Shown here piece after piece: positions 1 through 8,328 of a DNA stretch of 22,853 nt; positions within the stretch are counted from its first letter, which is position 1; each line of letters opens with the position of its first letter. The notes beneath the pieces were generated by a model. It had not been told where the DNA came from, did not search any database, and saw only the letters and a list, made by a program, of their open reading frames with translations. Made by a program: the position numbers and the translations under genes. This DNA is from an uncultured Lachnospiraceae bacterium (GTDB taxonomy: Bacteria > Bacillota > Clostridia > Lachnospirales > Lachnospiraceae): the NCBI GenBank assembly GCA_910586585.1, contig CAJUKA010000066.1, positions 1-22,853 on the forward strand. The letters are read 5' to 3'.

Positions 1-271
1 TCAGAGAGATATTGTCAAGTGTGTTTGTAAATTTTTAGCAAAATCCTGTTACCTTCACTCCAAATACCAAACACAATCATAAATCCGTATTGCCGTCCTT
101 CCCTGAAATCTGGACAACCAAGTATACACTCCCTCAGAATTGAATCTAAAAAGGTGCATCGTTTAAAAGCTCTCACTTCATCACGATACACCTTCGATTG
201 TCTGACAATCTACTATTACTTTTCTTTACGCGCTTTCGTACATTCCCATACTCTGTTATCATAATGCGCTC
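1..271. other. Region downstream of the operon, no convincing gene
   Basis: This stretch follows the last gene of the operon and holds its terminator (147-194). On the minus strand a frame of about 60 codons runs from roughly 204 to a TGA at 15-17. It has no ATG near its beginning, no clear ribosome binding site, and the terminator hairpin lies inside it. I do not recognise the peptide; it could be a gene remnant or chance. A perfect 7-bp dyad with a 1-base spacer (GATTGTC-T-GACAATC) sits at 196-210 and could be a protein-binding site. Nothing else is supported. Confidence 0.4.
147..194 (-). terminator. Intrinsic terminator at the end of the B12 operon
   Basis: Read on the minus strand, a 12-bp stem AAGGTGTATCGT / ACGATGCACCTT (one G-U pair) encloses a loop of about 20 bases and is followed directly by a TTTTTA run. 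It lies about 80 bases after the stop of the cysteine-rich gene, where the operon should end. The other strand lacks a T-tract, so it acts only for minus-strand transcripts. The loop is longer than usual, which lowers confidence slightly. Confidence 0.72.
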
Positions 272-508
272 TTACCTTTTCAATATCTGAATTACCGCAT
301 CATAATTTTCAGGATGATGGGGAAAGGTACAGTTTGTGCAGACTTTTATCTTTCTCCCATCCTTTTCTATATATGCAGGATTCCCCGGACAATTATCCCT
401 TAAATATAGCGGGCAATAGCAAAACAGGCAATTTAAGTTTTCCAATCCCTTATGACAGGGAAAATACTTACAGTTCCTGTTCTCAAAAAATCGATATGAA
501 TTTTCCAT
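272..508 (-). CDS. Cysteine-rich small-domain protein, last gene of the B12 operon
   Basis: The 78-residue protein has eight cysteines at about residues 13, 18, 27, 30, 32, 40, 57 and 60, with a late CTNC pair and an HH just after it. This matches the cysteine-rich small domain family (I believe PF04071), found beside or fused to cobalamin genes in anaerobes and archaea. The spacing suggests bound metal such as zinc or an iron-sulfur cluster, but the function is unknown to me. It starts 24 bases after the cbiA stop. I chose ATG at 508 over a GTG two codons earlier because GGAA lies at a workable distance. Its place in the operon suggests a role in corrin synthesis or cobalt handling, which is inference. 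Confidence 0.72.
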   Translation of the reverse strand: MENSYRFFENRNCKYFPCHKGLENLNCLFCYCPLYLRDNCPGNPAYIEKDGRKIKVCTNCTFPHHPENYDAVIQILKR

Positions 509-532
509 ACTCACTTTTCCAAACTTCCTTTC

Positions 533-1939
533 CTATATCATTACTTGATATACCCTTGCCTTATCAATAAATGCCCTTGCAAATGCAGGATTTGACGGAT
601 AATATAAATGCGGAAATCCTATCCACTGCGTTTTATTTTCTATAATGCAGGCATATTCTTTTCCGGTCACCGGCTTAACTGCTATTACGTCCGCCCCATT
701 ACAGGTGCTGTCGTAATAATGAAATTCATGTCCTTTTATTCCCCCGCCGTTTAACAGGAAGTGCTTTTGCTTTTCCCGAAGTTCTATGTAACCGAAACGA
801 ACCAGTTTCCCGGTATGATAGCAGGCTGCTGGAATAACTCCCGCCATATCATAAGAAAACCCTTCTTTATCTTTCAAAGAAGAATGTAAATACATAAAAC
901 CGCCGCATTCTGCCACGACTGGCATTTCATTTTCAACCGCACTCCTGACTGCCTCACGCATTCTCGTATTTGCGCTAAGCTGTTCCGCATACAATTCCGG
1001 ATATCCGCCGCCAATTAACAGGGCATGGCATCCTTCCGGCAGTTTTTCATCCCGCAGCGGAGAAAAATATGTTATATTTGCCCCATATTCCTCCAGCAAG
1101 TGGATATTATCAGCATAATAGAAGCAGAAGGCTTCATCTTTTGCCACTGCTATCGTTGGACGGCTGTCACTAACTGCTTTCACATGACCAATATCCCCAT
1201 AGCTTTCGATTCTGGTTTCTTTTATCGCTATTTCTTCAGATTCCAGTTCTTCCGCGCTTTCTGCTATTTCTTTGATACGCTCTACGGAAACTGTCTGTAA
1301 AAATAATTCAGAAACCGCCTGTAATTTCTCTTTTATATGATTCACCTCATCCGGCAAAAATAGTCCTAAATGCCTGCTTTCAATGTACAGTTTGTCATTT
1401 TCAGGCAAAAAACCGACCACTTGGATTTTCAGTTCCTCCTCAATCAATGGCTTTACCAATTCAAAGTATCCTTTTGACATTCGGTTCAGCAGGATAGCTT
1501 TTATCAAATGTTTTTTATCATAATCGAGAAATCCTGCTATCAATGGCACAATGGAGCGTCCCATCCCCTTCGCATCAACAACAAGCACAATCGGTGTTTT
1601 TGTCACTTCTGCAAGCTGATAAGAAGAACCTTCTTTCTTAACTCCGCCTACCCCGTCATATAGTCCCATAACACCCTCAAAAACTGCAAAGTCCATTTTC
1701 ATTACACTTTTTTGAAAAAGTTTCCTTGTCTTTTCTTCATCTGTAAAAAATGTATCCAGATTTTTTGCCGGAACATCTATTATCTTTTCATGAAACATCG
1801 GATCAATATAATCCGGTCCGCATTTATAAGAAGCCACTTTCAAGCCGCAATCCTTTAATACCTGAAGCAAGGCACAGGTGACTACTGTTTTTCCGCTTCC
1901 ACTTTTAGGGGCGGCAATCATAACTCTTTTTATTTTCAT
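533..1939 (-). CDS. cbiA: Cobyrinic acid a,c-diamide synthase CbiA
   Basis: CbiA amidates the a and c side chains of cobyrinic acid in the cytoplasm, using ATP and glutamine. The 468-residue protein has the family's usual two-part layout. An N-terminal DTB-synthetase-like ATPase carries the P-loop APKSGSGKT at about residues 10-18. A C-terminal class I glutamine amidotransferase domain carries the nucleophile in AECGGF (about Cys345) and a late His in GFPHLY (about 444). The frame is open upstream, but the ATG at 1939 lies right before the P-loop strand and 7 bases past the stop of the preceding fusion gene, so I prefer it to the longer form at 1990. It is the last ring-modifying gene before the small cysteine-rich gene. 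Confidence 0.95.
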   Translation of the reverse strand: MKIKRVMIAAPKSGSGKTVVTCALLQVLKDCGLKVASYKCGPDYIDPMFHEKIIDVPAKNLDTFFTDEEKTRKLFQKSVMKMDFAVFEGVMGLYDGVGGVKKEGSSYQLAEVTKTPIVLVVDAKGMGRSIVPLIAGFLDYDKKHLIKAILLNRMSKGYFELVKPLIEEELKIQVVGFLPENDKLYIESRHLGLFLPDEVNHIKEKLQAVSELFLQTVSVERIKEIAESAEELESEEIAIKETRIESYGDIGHVKAVSDSRPTIAVAKDEAFCFYYADNIHLLEEYGANITYFSPLRDEKLPEGCHALLIGGGYPELYAEQLSANTRMREAVRSAVENEMPVVAECGGFMYLHSSLKDKEGFSYDMAGVIPAACYHTGKLVRFGYIELREKQKHFLLNGGGIKGHEFHYYDSTCNGADVIAVKPVTGKEYACIIENKTQWIGFPHLYYPSNPAFARAFIDKARVYQVMI

Positions 1940-1946
1940 GCAAATA

Positions 1947-4055
1947 TCACGCCTTTCTTTCAGGCTCTTTGCCGCAGAAATCAAATGCACAAATCCAAAC
2001 CGGATTCTCAGACTGCATCAAATGATAATTTCCTGCTTTTTTTGCCCTGCTTACCTGTAATTGCACAATCTCTTCTTCTTTTATCATATCATCCATTGAT
2101 AAAATCTCTCTCATTTCACAAATTGTCTCCATACTGACAGCATTTACCACAACCCTCATGTCGGGATTCATCTGTCGGAGTGACACCAGTATTTCCTTTA
2201 ATCTGCCGCCACTTCCTCCTATAAATGCGTGTGTCGCCATTGGAAGTTCAGTTAATCCCTCTGGTGCTCTCGACTCTACCACTGTTACATTTTGCAGTTC
2301 AAATTTCTTTTTATTCTTTTCAATTAATAAAACTGCTTCATGCTTCTGCTCCACCGCATACACCTGTATATCGTCAGAAATGCCCGCTATTTCTATTGCA
2401 ATAGAACCCGTGCCACTGCCAATGTCATAAACTACCGCCTTTTCTTTTAATCGCAGCTTACAGATACTAACCTCTCGAATCTCTTCTTTTGTCATAGGAA
2501 CCCTGTCCCTGATAAATTGACCATCTGCAACACCATGTGTCAATCTTCTTTGCGTAGCATATGGATTTTTAACAAAACATGTATATAACCCTTCCTCCTT
2601 CAATTCCATACACTCTAACGGCGTATGCCTCTCTACCCGCTGTTCCTCATAGGATAACTGATATCCTGTTATAATTTCACATTTTTGCATTCCCGCATCT
2701 GTCAACAGTTCTCCCAACTGATTTATATCTTTTACACCAGATGTAATCAGAAATGTTTTTGACCTGCTTTTGATCCGGTGTGCAAGGTTGTATAATTTTT
2801 TCCCATGTATACTGTAAACGGCCGCATCATGATAGCTTTCTCCAATGCAGGAAGCCAGATAAGCTATGGAAGAAATACCCGGAAGAATACGCAAAGATGC
2901 CTTTATGCGACCTTCGGTAATTTCTTTTTCCAGTGCCGCATATAAAGGCTGACACCCGCTATAAAATCCACTATCTCCCGAAAAAAGAATCACAACTTTT
3001 TTATTTTCCTCAAATAAACTTCCGCTCTGTATATCATGCAGATAAGGAATGACCTGTTCTGCCTGATAAAAAGGATGTCTTTCTGCTTTAGAATAGACAG
3101 CATTAAGCATTCTCTCTGCCCCTAATAAAATGTCTGCTTCACTAATCACCCTCTCTACTTCTTTCGTTAGACCGTTTACATGTCCCATACCAATACCTGC
3201 CAGAATAATTTCCATATTCTCTTTTATCTGATTCTTCGCCCTAAATTTTTCTCCTCCTATATCTTCAAGTTTTTGGCATATTTCAGAAAAAGAATACCCT
3301 TCTCCCTCATCAGAACAGCCAATTACAAATATCCTCACTCCGGTTCTCTTCGCAGCGTTTATCTTTTCCTGATAACCTCCGGGCACACCGCTCTCCTTCG
3401 TTACAAGATAAGCTATTTCATATTGGCGAATGATAGCCTCATTCATCTCCGCAGTAAAAGGTCCCTGCATTGCAATAACCTGTTTCCCGCAAATACCCTG
3501 CTCTGTACATAGAGAAAGACTTTCCACACTTGGAAGTACCCTTACATACAATCTATGCTTTATTCCTTCAGAAACACAATATTTGTACAATTCCTTGCTT
3601 CCGGTAGTCAAAAGAATATTTCCTTCCGTATCTTCCAACGCTTTCACACATTCCTCGTTTGTTTCAAAATAGGTAATGCCGTTTTCTCTCTCCGTAATAC
3701 CGTCTCTTTTCAACCTCAAATATGGAATTGATATTCCAATCCGCTCCATTTCTTTCAATGCAGCCTGTATATTATAAGTAATCTCCTTAGCAAAAGGATG
3801 TGTTGCATCTACCACAACATCAAATTTTCCATTGCTTATGAATTCTGCTATCTGTTCCTGATTCATTCTTCCCTGATGTACTTTTATAAGGGGATGCTGT
3901 CTTAAAACAATTGCGCCATACTCCGTTGCCACACAGATTGTATGATTTATTTCAGCCTCTGCAAGATATTCCGATAATTTTCTTCCTTCAGTTGTCCCCG
4001 CAAATATCAATATTTTTTTCAATCTTATAGCCTCTCCTTGTGACAAATTTCCCAT
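1947..4055 (-). CDS. cbiJ-cbiET: Three-domain fusion CbiJ-CbiE-CbiT (cobalt-precorrin-6A reductase, C5- and C15-methyltransferases)
   Basis: Three enzymes sit in one 702-residue chain. Residues about 13-265 are CbiJ, the NAD(P)H-dependent cobalt-precorrin-6A reductase, with FAGTTEGR near the start and DATHPFA at 83-89. Residues about 281-490 are CbiE, a tetrapyrrole methylase with GIGMG at 287-291 and GDSGFYSG at 360-367. Residues about 505-695 are CbiT, a Rossmann SAM methyltransferase and decarboxylase with YDIGSGTGS at 543-551 and IGGSGG at 612-617. CbiE-CbiT fusions (CobL type) are well known; the added CbiJ is less usual. ATG at 4055 overlaps cbiH by 68 bases and has GGAG upstream. A TTG at 4022, right before the CbiJ domain and behind AAGGAGAGG, is an equally good start. 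Confidence 0.93.
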   Translation of the reverse strand: MGNLSQGEAIRLKKILIFAGTTEGRKLSEYLAEAEINHTICVATEYGAIVLRQHPLIKVHQGRMNQEQIAEFISNGKFDVVVDATHPFAKEITYNIQAALKEMERIGISIPYLRLKRDGITERENGITYFETNEECVKALEDTEGNILLTTGSKELYKYCVSEGIKHRLYVRVLPSVESLSLCTEQGICGKQVIAMQGPFTAEMNEAIIRQYEIAYLVTKESGVPGGYQEKINAAKRTGVRIFVIGCSDEGEGYSFSEICQKLEDIGGEKFRAKNQIKENMEIILAGIGMGHVNGLTKEVERVISEADILLGAERMLNAVYSKAERHPFYQAEQVIPYLHDIQSGSLFEENKKVVILFSGDSGFYSGCQPLYAALEKEITEGRIKASLRILPGISSIAYLASCIGESYHDAAVYSIHGKKLYNLAHRIKSRSKTFLITSGVKDINQLGELLTDAGMQKCEIITGYQLSYEEQRVERHTPLECMELKEEGLYTCFVKNPYATQRRLTHGVADGQFIRDRVPMTKEEIREVSICKLRLKEKAVVYDIGSGTGSIAIEIAGISDDIQVYAVEQKHEAVLLIEKNKKKFELQNVTVVESRAPEGLTELPMATHAFIGGSGGRLKEILVSLRQMNPDMRVVVNAVSMETICEMREILSMDDMIKEEEIVQLQVSRAKKAGNYHLMQSENPVWICAFDFCGKEPERKA

Positions 4056-4749
4056 TTATGTTCTCCGAACCGGAACTTCCAATAAATACCGTGGTAAACA
4101 TATTGACCTCCCTGTCCCTTAACTCCTTTAAGGTACAGATTTCCATTTTTGTTCCGTCTCTTCCTATATTTTCAACATATCCGCAAACTCGTTCCCCCTC
4201 CATGCTGCACAGTAAAATATCACATGCTCTCATCAGATAATCCTTTCTTTTATGGCTGGACGGATTATACAGTACAATGACAAAATCACCTTCTGCGGCT
4301 GCATGTAACCTTTTTTCAATCGCATCCCACGGTGTCAGCAGATCACTCAGACTGATAACACAGAAATCATGGTTCAGTGGCGCTCCCAGAACTGCCGCAC
4401 CGCTGCTCGCCGCAGTAATCCCTGCGATAACGTAAAGTTCTGTTTTCGGATAAGCTTTCCCAATCTCGTACATCAAAGACGCCATCCCATAAATTCCTGC
4501 ATCACCGCTGCATACAAGGGCTACTTTTTTCCCTTTTTCAGCTTCCTCAAAACACAGCCTGCACCGTTCCTCCTCCTGACGCATTGGTGTGGATAACATT
4601 TCTTTCCCCTGAAAACGCCCGCCAAGCAGCTTTAGATATAATGTGTAACCAACGATCACATCAGACTGGTCTAACACATTCAATGCTTCTCCTGTCATCA
4701 TTTCTTCCCTGCCCGGTCCCATTCCTACAATATAAATTCTATTTGCCAT
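3988..4749 (-). CDS. cbiH: Cobalt-precorrin-3 C17-methyltransferase CbiH
   Basis: CbiH methylates C17 and drives ring contraction of cobalt-precorrin-3, using S-adenosylmethionine. The protein of about 253 residues is a typical tetrapyrrole methylase: an N-terminal VGMGPG loop, the SGDAGIYGMA motif near residue 80, GITAASSGAA near 115, and the LNHDFCVISLSDLLTPW stretch characteristic of the CbiH/CobJ branch. The ATG at 4749 is preferred over the TTG one codon upstream. It begins about 30 bases after cbiG and its 3' end overlaps the fusion gene, so translation is probably coupled. There is no C-terminal extension. Confidence 0.94.
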   Translation of the reverse strand: MANRIYIVGMGPGREEMMTGEALNVLDQSDVIVGYTLYLKLLGGRFQGKEMLSTPMRQEEERCRLCFEEAEKGKKVALVCSGDAGIYGMASLMYEIGKAYPKTELYVIAGITAASSGAAVLGAPLNHDFCVISLSDLLTPWDAIEKRLHAAAEGDFVIVLYNPSSHKRKDYLMRACDILLCSMEGERVCGYVENIGRDGTKMEICTLKELRDREVNMFTTVFIGSSGSENINGKFVTRRGYKIEKNIDICGDN

Positions 4750-4779
4750 CAAAACATACCTTCCATTCTCTCCATGCGG

Positions 4780-5820
4780 CTATACTCGCATTGCAATCGC
4801 AATTGTCATCCCATTTTCCGCAACTTTTGGACATATTAGTTTTCCACCCTCTCCACAGGCTTTCACTGCTGCCCTTTCGCAAACATTATCAACGCCAACC
4901 TGATTCTTAACAAACACAGACTTTGTAAAAGTTCCGTTTACTTCCTGTAATTCTTCTGCTGTATATGTAAAAAATGGAATCCCTTCTGTTCGACACCATT
5001 CAATAATCCCCTGTTCATCACTCTTTTGCGAAATAGAGGACAGCGCAAAAATCTGCATGATAGAAATTCCCATTTCATTTATTGTTTTTGAAATAAATTT
5101 ATCAATTTCATTTGCTTTTTTTCCTTTTTTACAGCCAATTCCTATGACATACTCCCGCGGTTTCAACAAAAGAGAAGTATCAAACACATCATCTTTGGAA
5201 GTAACCACAACATCAACAAATCTGTCTGGCGGATATGGAACAATCCGCACGCCAGTTTCTTCACAAGTGATTTCATGTCCCGTCTCTATACATATCGTAA
5301 TCTCTTTTCCGGCTAATACCTTTGATGATACTTTGACAATCCCATCTTTATTTGCAATATACAGGTTATTTCTTTTTGCAAACAAATCCACAGCAAATTT
5401 TTTATTCAGATCTGTTGCCGTAGTAATCACCGGTACTGCCCCTGTTTTCTTTGCTATATGGTTTGCAAGATCATTTGCACCGCCCATATGTCCTGATAAA
5501 ATCGGAATGACATATTTCCCTTTTTCATCCATTACAAGCACTGGTACATCATGCAGTTTATCCGTAAGATGCGGCGCTACTGCCCTGACTGCAATTCCGC
5601 AGGCGCCTATAAACAACAAGGCGTTTTGCTCCTGCATCCGTTCCTTTGCCCAATCTCCAACAGATATTTTTACAAATAAGATATCTGAATAACGATTGTC
5701 TTTTATGCCTGCCTCACATTTTGTATATAACCTAATTTCTAATTCCCTCTCCAACAATTTTACAATACTTTCCGAAAGTTGTTTTCCATTTTCTGTAAAG
5801 CTAATAATACTTAATCTCAT
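4780..5820 (-). CDS. cbiG: Cobalt-precorrin-5A hydrolase CbiG
   Basis: CbiG opens the delta-lactone of cobalt-precorrin-5A and releases the two-carbon unit as acetaldehyde, a step specific to the anaerobic route. The 346 residues hold the central GACGIAVRAVAPH motif (about 72-84), then SGHMGGANDLA and ITTATD, followed by a C-terminal domain starting at VIGIGCKKG (about 226). This is the full N- plus C-domain architecture. The start ATG overlaps the cbiF stop in an ATGA arrangement, indicating translational coupling. The long open frame on the opposite strand is a shadow of this gene. Confidence 0.94.
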   Translation of the reverse strand: MRLSIISFTENGKQLSESIVKLLERELEIRLYTKCEAGIKDNRYSDILFVKISVGDWAKERMQEQNALLFIGACGIAVRAVAPHLTDKLHDVPVLVMDEKGKYVIPILSGHMGGANDLANHIAKKTGAVPVITTATDLNKKFAVDLFAKRNNLYIANKDGIVKVSSKVLAGKEITICIETGHEITCEETGVRIVPYPPDRFVDVVVTSKDDVFDTSLLLKPREYVIGIGCKKGKKANEIDKFISKTINEMGISIMQIFALSSISQKSDEQGIIEWCRTEGIPFFTYTAEELQEVNGTFTKSVFVKNQVGVDNVCERAAVKACGEGGKLICPKVAENGMTIAIAMRV

Positions 5821-6581
5821 TCTTTTCGTTTTGCCTCCCGGTATTCGGTCGAAAAATCCGGCGCATATAACCTTGATTTTCTGTAATACTGATGCGCGAT
5901 TGCATCTCCGACCAATATCAAGGCTGTTTTCGTAATCCTATGCTCTACAGATACATCATACAATGTTTCAATCGTACACAGGTACGCCTCCTCCTCAGCC
6001 CAAGTTGCCTTATAAATAAGTGCTGCTGGTGTTGTTTCCTTATACCCGCCATTAACCAGCCGTCTGCTTAATTCCCGAATCATTCCGGCACTTAAATAAA
6101 TTGCCATAGATGCCTTATGTGCTGCAAAGCTCTCAATACTTTCCAGTCCCGGCACTTTCGTTTGGCCTTCCATTCTTGTAATAATCAGGGATTGTGAGAT
6201 TCCCGGCAGCGTATATTCAAGATTCAAGGACGCCGCTGCGCCAAAACAGGCGCTTACCCCCGGACAGCTCTCATAAGAAATGCCCAGTGTATCCAACTCA
6301 TCCATCTGCTCCCTGACTGCTCCATAGATACTCGGCTCTCCCGTATGCAAACGGACAGTTGTTTTCCCCTTGTTTTCTGCACTAACGATAATCTGTATCA
6401 CTTCTTCTAATGTTAGTTTCGCACTGTTATGTATCTCGCAGTCTTTTCCTGCATAGGCAAGCAGTTCGGGATTCACCAAAGAACCTGCATAAATAATCAC
6501 ATCTGCCTGTTCTAATAAGCGCATTCCCCTGACTGTTATCAAATCTACTGCGCCTGTTCCTGCCCCAACAAAATAAACCAT
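5817..6581 (-). CDS. cbiF: Cobalt-precorrin-4 C11-methyltransferase CbiF
   Basis: CbiF transfers a methyl group from S-adenosylmethionine to C11 of cobalt-precorrin-4. The 254-residue protein begins with the class motif MVYFVGAGTGAVDLITVRG, followed by ADVIIYAGSLVNPELL, which is diagnostic for CbiF/CobM. HTGEPSIYGAVREQ near residue 80 and PGVSACFGAAA near 110 complete the methylase core. Its 5' end overlaps cbiD by 37 bases; the ATG is supported by GGGGG about 7 bases upstream and by the motif starting at residue 1. The 3' end overlaps cbiG by 4 bases. Confidence 0.95.
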   Translation of the reverse strand: MVYFVGAGTGAVDLITVRGMRLLEQADVIIYAGSLVNPELLAYAGKDCEIHNSAKLTLEEVIQIIVSAENKGKTTVRLHTGEPSIYGAVREQMDELDTLGISYESCPGVSACFGAAASLNLEYTLPGISQSLIITRMEGQTKVPGLESIESFAAHKASMAIYLSAGMIRELSRRLVNGGYKETTPAALIYKATWAEEEAYLCTIETLYDVSVEHRITKTALILVGDAIAHQYYRKSRLYAPDFSTEYREAKRKE

Positions 6582-7660
6582 TCCTCTACCCCCTTACTTT
6601 TTGCCAGTTCTCCATATTCACTGGAAAACAGAATACAATCTGTTTTCATTTTTCCTCCGGCGCGGTTTTCCATATAATAGCAGATACGCTCTGCAATCTG
6701 CTCCATGACCTGCTGTAATTTCCCGCTTTCCTCTATAACAGAAACTGCTTCTTCCGTTGTCACGCATTCCAATATTCTTCTTACCCGCAAAGGTTCTATC
6801 TGCTCCTTTACGGAAAATGCCGCAAGAAGCTCCATCCTGCAATCTGCTTCTTTGGAATAGGTATTCATAATTCCACCTGCAACCTTAATCAGTTTGCCTA
6901 TATGACCTGTCAGGAGCATTTTCTGAAATCCCATTTCCACTGCCATATCAATGGTTGTACCGATAAAATTGCTGCATTTCACACTCTTGTCCAAATCATA
7001 TCCATATGTTTTCCTCATAAACTCCAAACCATAATTTCCCGGCGAAACGGCAACATAATCAAATCCTAAAACCCTTCTTTGACACAATTCTACCCGAATG
7101 GTATCAATCAGCGCCTGACTGCTCATAGGCTCTACGATGCCACTCGTCCCTAATATGGAAATACCGCCAACAATGCCAAGTCTTGGGTTAAAAGTACGTT
7201 CGCACAGCTTTTCACCTTCCGGTACTGAAATCTCAATCCGAAGGCTGCCTTTATAATCCGCCAATCTACAAACTTCTAATACTTCTTTTTTTATCATTTT
7301 CCTCGGAACGCGATTGATTGCCGCATTGCCTACAGGCTGGTCAAGTCCCGGTTTTGTCACTCTCCCCACGCCTACTCCGCCTTCAATGATAATTTGTTCC
7401 TTCACACCTTTTTCTGCATACGAAACTTTCGCATAAATCCATGTACCTGTTGTAATATCCGGATCATCTCCGCCATCTTTTTCTACCGCACAGCTTACTT
7501 CATTTTCCCCACACATGATATCCAGAATCTTTGCATTATACAGTATACCTTTTGGCGTTTCTATTGTAATTTCCGTCTTTTTTAATCCTGTCAGCAGCAT
7601 ATAAGCTGCGGCTTTTGAAGCCGCAGCCGCGCAGCTTCCGGTCGTAAAACCATATCGCAT
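6545..7660 (-). CDS. cbiD: Cobalt-precorrin-5B C1-methyltransferase CbiD
   Basis: CbiD methylates C1 of cobalt-precorrin-5B and is found only in the anaerobic pathway. The 371 residues start with the hallmark RYGFTTGSCAAAASKAA. Later come GGDDPDITTG, GGVGVGRVTKPGL, the GISILGTSGIVEPMS segment, and GHIGKLIKVAGGIMNTYS with its conserved His. GGGAAG a few bases before the ATG supports the start. It lies 15 bases after cbiC and overlaps cbiF. The last 35 or so residues are less conserved looking and form the overlap. Confidence 0.96.
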   Translation of the reverse strand: MRYGFTTGSCAAAASKAAAYMLLTGLKKTEITIETPKGILYNAKILDIMCGENEVSCAVEKDGGDDPDITTGTWIYAKVSYAEKGVKEQIIIEGGVGVGRVTKPGLDQPVGNAAINRVPRKMIKKEVLEVCRLADYKGSLRIEISVPEGEKLCERTFNPRLGIVGGISILGTSGIVEPMSSQALIDTIRVELCQRRVLGFDYVAVSPGNYGLEFMRKTYGYDLDKSVKCSNFIGTTIDMAVEMGFQKMLLTGHIGKLIKVAGGIMNTYSKEADCRMELLAAFSVKEQIEPLRVRRILECVTTEEAVSVIEESGKLQQVMEQIAERICYYMENRAGGKMKTDCILFSSEYGELAKSKGVEEWFILLGQEQAQ

Positions 7661-7675
7661 TTCTATCTTCCCTTC

Positions 7676-8311
7676 TTAAAGTTGATACAATGCGGCATTA
7701 CAAATTGCCGCAGCGATATTACTTCCACCTTTTCGTCCTCTGTTAATGATGTATGGAATATTTGTTTTTAATATAAGTTCCTTTGCCGCTTCCACATTGA
7801 CAAATCCCACCGGAACTCCAATAATAAAGGCTGGCTTCCAATCCGTTTTTTCCATCATTTCATACAGCTTTATCAGAGCAGTTGGCGCATTGCCGATTGT
7901 AAAAATAACTGGTTTTTCAATCGTTGCCGCTTTTTCCATGCTGACCGCTGCCCGTGTCATATTTCTTTGCTTTGCCAAAAGCGCAATATGTTCATTTGCC
8001 ATAAAGCAATGCGCCTCCCCACCAAACTTTGCAAGCACCTTTTTATTGATTCCTGCCAATGCCATATTGGTATCTGTCACGATATCAGCTCCGTTTTTTA
8101 TCAACTTTTTCAAGATTTCCACTGCTCCTTTGGAATAGCAAAGCGTTTCGGCATAATCAAAGTCCGCGCTGGTATGTATTACCCGCTTTGTAATGAACTC
8201 CTCTTCTTTGGGGAGACTGATATTTCTCTTCAAAAGTTCTTCTGTAATGATTTCAAAGCTCCGTTTTTCAATTTCCTCCGGCGGCAGATATTCTATTTTA
8301 GAATGTTCCAT
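7676..8311 (-). CDS. cbiC: Cobalt-precorrin-8 methylmutase CbiC
   Basis: CbiC moves the C11 methyl group to C12, yielding cobyrinic acid as its cobalt complex. The 211-residue protein fits the family length. It has PPEEIEKRSFEII near the N-terminus, the likely catalytic His46 in RVIHTSADFDY, DTNMALAGINK near 80, and the C-terminal NRGRKGGSNIAAAI that is very typical of CbiC/CobH. GGGAG lies 7 bases before the ATG. It sits between cobD (17-base gap) and cbiD (15-base gap). Confidence 0.95.
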   Translation of the reverse strand: MEHSKIEYLPPEEIEKRSFEIITEELLKRNISLPKEEEFITKRVIHTSADFDYAETLCYSKGAVEILKKLIKNGADIVTDTNMALAGINKKVLAKFGGEAHCFMANEHIALLAKQRNMTRAAVSMEKAATIEKPVIFTIGNAPTALIKLYEMMEKTDWKPAFIIGVPVGFVNVEAAKELILKTNIPYIINRGRKGGSNIAAAICNAALYQL

Positions 8312-8328
8312 GTTCCATCTCCCATATA

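Noticed and set aside
5057..5692. Plus-strand open frame of 211 codons
   Set aside because: It lies wholly antisense to cbiG, whose motifs are all in the other frame, and its translation has no recognisable domain.
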